A stretch of 21,378 bases of DNA from Ettlia oleoabundans (lineage: Eukaryota; Chlorophyta; Chlorophyceae; Chlamydomonadales), in contig JAAMXP010002195.1 in assembly GCA_019693395.1 (NCBI GenBank), forward strand, positions 5,576 through 26,953, in the 5' to 3' direction. Positions 20,301 to 21,378 of this stretch are shown here, piece after piece. Every line of letters starts with the position of its first letter. Positions within the stretch are counted from its first letter, which is position 1. A program made the translations under genes and the position numbers. The notes under the pieces are model-generated. The model worked only from the letters and a program-made list of their open reading frames with translations, was not told where the DNA came from and ran no database searches.

Positions 20301-20837
20301 ATCCGGCTTGCACGAGTTTGTATCTTGGGAGCTCGAGGTACAAATGATGCCGGACACACTAACAAATGCTTCAAAGTGTCGGCGGGTTGATGGGGTGCCG
20401 CGTGTATACTGCCGGTCAGACGGTATGACTGCCGCGCGTGTCTGTCACGCTCTGGCGTCCGAACGGGAACCGATGCGGTGCAAAGATCGCGTTAGTGGTT
20501 AAGACCGCATTTAGCTGCAGAGCAAGGCGGGCACAGAGCCGCAGCGCCAGCTGGCGGCTGCCGTCACTGCGGAATCCACCTCATTGAGGTATTTCGGCTT
20601 GGACGATTCACAATGCCCTCCCTGACCCCGACTGAGTTCGTGGGCATATGCAAGAACACTTTGCTGCCCCCAGGCTGTGCCATGGCCAGGCCGCACTAAA
20701 ATCTGTTTCTACAGCCGCGGCGCTTTGCCACACCAGTGGCAACGTGCCCTGTCCAGTTTCTGCTCCTACCATGTCACAGACTTGCCAACTGCCTTGTACC
20801 TAGAGATGAGTGCCAAATCTTCCTCTGAATATTCTAC
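20301..20837. other. Intergenic region between divergent gene starts
   Basis: About 540 bases between the minus-strand gene starting at 20300 and the TATA box at 20838. No gene, tRNA or strong repeat is seen; one tRNA-A-box-like string (TTAGTGGTTAAG near 20490) has no B box. Confidence 0.5.
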
Positions 20838-20846
20838 TATAAAAAG
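20838..20846 (+). promoter_or_regulatory. TATA box (TATAAAAAG)
   Basis: A consensus-like TATA element lies 74 bases upstream of the ATG at 20912 of the candidate first exon. That spacing leaves room for a transcription start about 30 bases downstream and a short 5' UTR. Confidence 0.5.
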
Positions 20847-20911
20847 AAGAGGCCTTACAGGGATTGAGTGCTTGGTGGTTCATGCATCCAGCCTCAGAAG
20901 AAGGGGACAAC

Positions 20912-20990
20912 ATGGCGTCGGAAGAGCGAGCACGAATGTGTGCTCTGCGTATTGAGCCAGGATTAGGCTGTGTGGCAAGGTGGCCGTGCG
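20912..20990 (+). CDS. Candidate first coding exon of a plus-strand gene running off the window
   Basis: The ATG lies in strong context (ACAACATGGCG) and opens 26 codons (MASEERARMCALRIEPG and onward to RWPC), plus one base before the strong donor GTGAGTGATG at 20991. A downstream acceptor-like CGCCACAG ends at about 21108. Function cannot be inferred from 26 residues; the support is promoter, start context and donor together. Confidence 0.45.
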
Positions 20991-21378
20991 GTGAGTGATG
21001 TTTTGAGGGGGGACCAAAAATGGGTCGCAAACAGATTGCGCTGTGCATGATCTGCTATCACACGGACATGCACGGGAGGGTGAGAAGGCAAGCTACCTCA
21101 CGCCACAGTGGAAAACGAGAGTCATGAAGGGGTTGGGGTAGGTGCGTGAAAAGGAGGGGGGACGGGGGGCGCTGTTTGGCTATGCATCACAGGAGGCAAG
21201 CAGGCGTCGAAAATTGGTCACCGCGGCGTTTGCTTGCTGGAAAGAGTCCAAGCAGGCAAACGCACGGGTGGTTGTTAGAACGTTCATTGGGCAGTATAAA
21301 CAGGAGCGCACGCATTAAGGGGCAATAGAGGGAGGCAAAAACAGGCACACAGCGCCTTGAAAGTGGGAGGGAGGGAGG
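20991..21378. other. Right-edge region: putative intron and G-rich sequence
   Basis: Follows the candidate exon. It is G-rich on the plus strand (GAGGGGGGGAC, GGAGGGGGGACGGGGGG) and ends in GGGAGGGAGGGAGG. A second TATA-like TATAAACA is at 21295. No further coding exon can be placed with confidence. Confidence 0.4.

Overview
This window looks like nuclear DNA of a green alga, probably a chlorophyte of the Chlorella/trebouxiophyte type. The coding sequence is GC-rich and split by many short GT-AG introns of about 140-390 bases. UGUAA-type poly(A) signals follow several stop codons, and one gene encodes a plant-type chloroplast peptidase with a transit-like N-terminus. There are no bacterial operon signs. 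All exon boundaries were placed by eye from splice sites, reading phase and remembered family conservation.

Left part (1-5300, plus strand): the 3' two-thirds of MSH3, a MutS-family mismatch-repair ATPase whose 5' end lies outside the window, is followed by a complete five-exon dephospho-CoA kinase (last step of CoA synthesis). Both read cleanly through every splice junction.

Middle part (5300-10600): two tandem, same-strand copies of an unrecognised gene lie about 1.6 kb apart. They share an N-terminal block, a central block and a C-terminal Met/Leu-rich block. Both are broken: copy 1 has two frame changes and an in-frame TGA, and copy 2 has two frame changes at other places. About 2.2 kb follows in which I see no convincing gene.

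Right part (10600-18000, minus strand): a complete 19-exon gene for chloroplast glutamyl endopeptidase (CGEP, prolyl-oligopeptidase fold), about 913 residues, with a visible Ser/Asp/His triad, a 25-base microexon and one GC-AG intron. Beyond it are a weak divergent ORF (18198-18569), a three-exon minus-strand gene for an unrecognised 152-residue protein (19572-20300), and a TATA box plus candidate first exon of a plus-strand gene that would run off the right edge.

The recognised genes (DNA repair, cofactor synthesis, plastid proteolysis) have no obvious shared pathway; this is an ordinary eukaryotic gene neighbourhood. The least ordinary items are the decayed tandem pair of unknown family and the stop-free, length-multiple-of-three GC-AG intron just behind the Walker A motif of MSH3.
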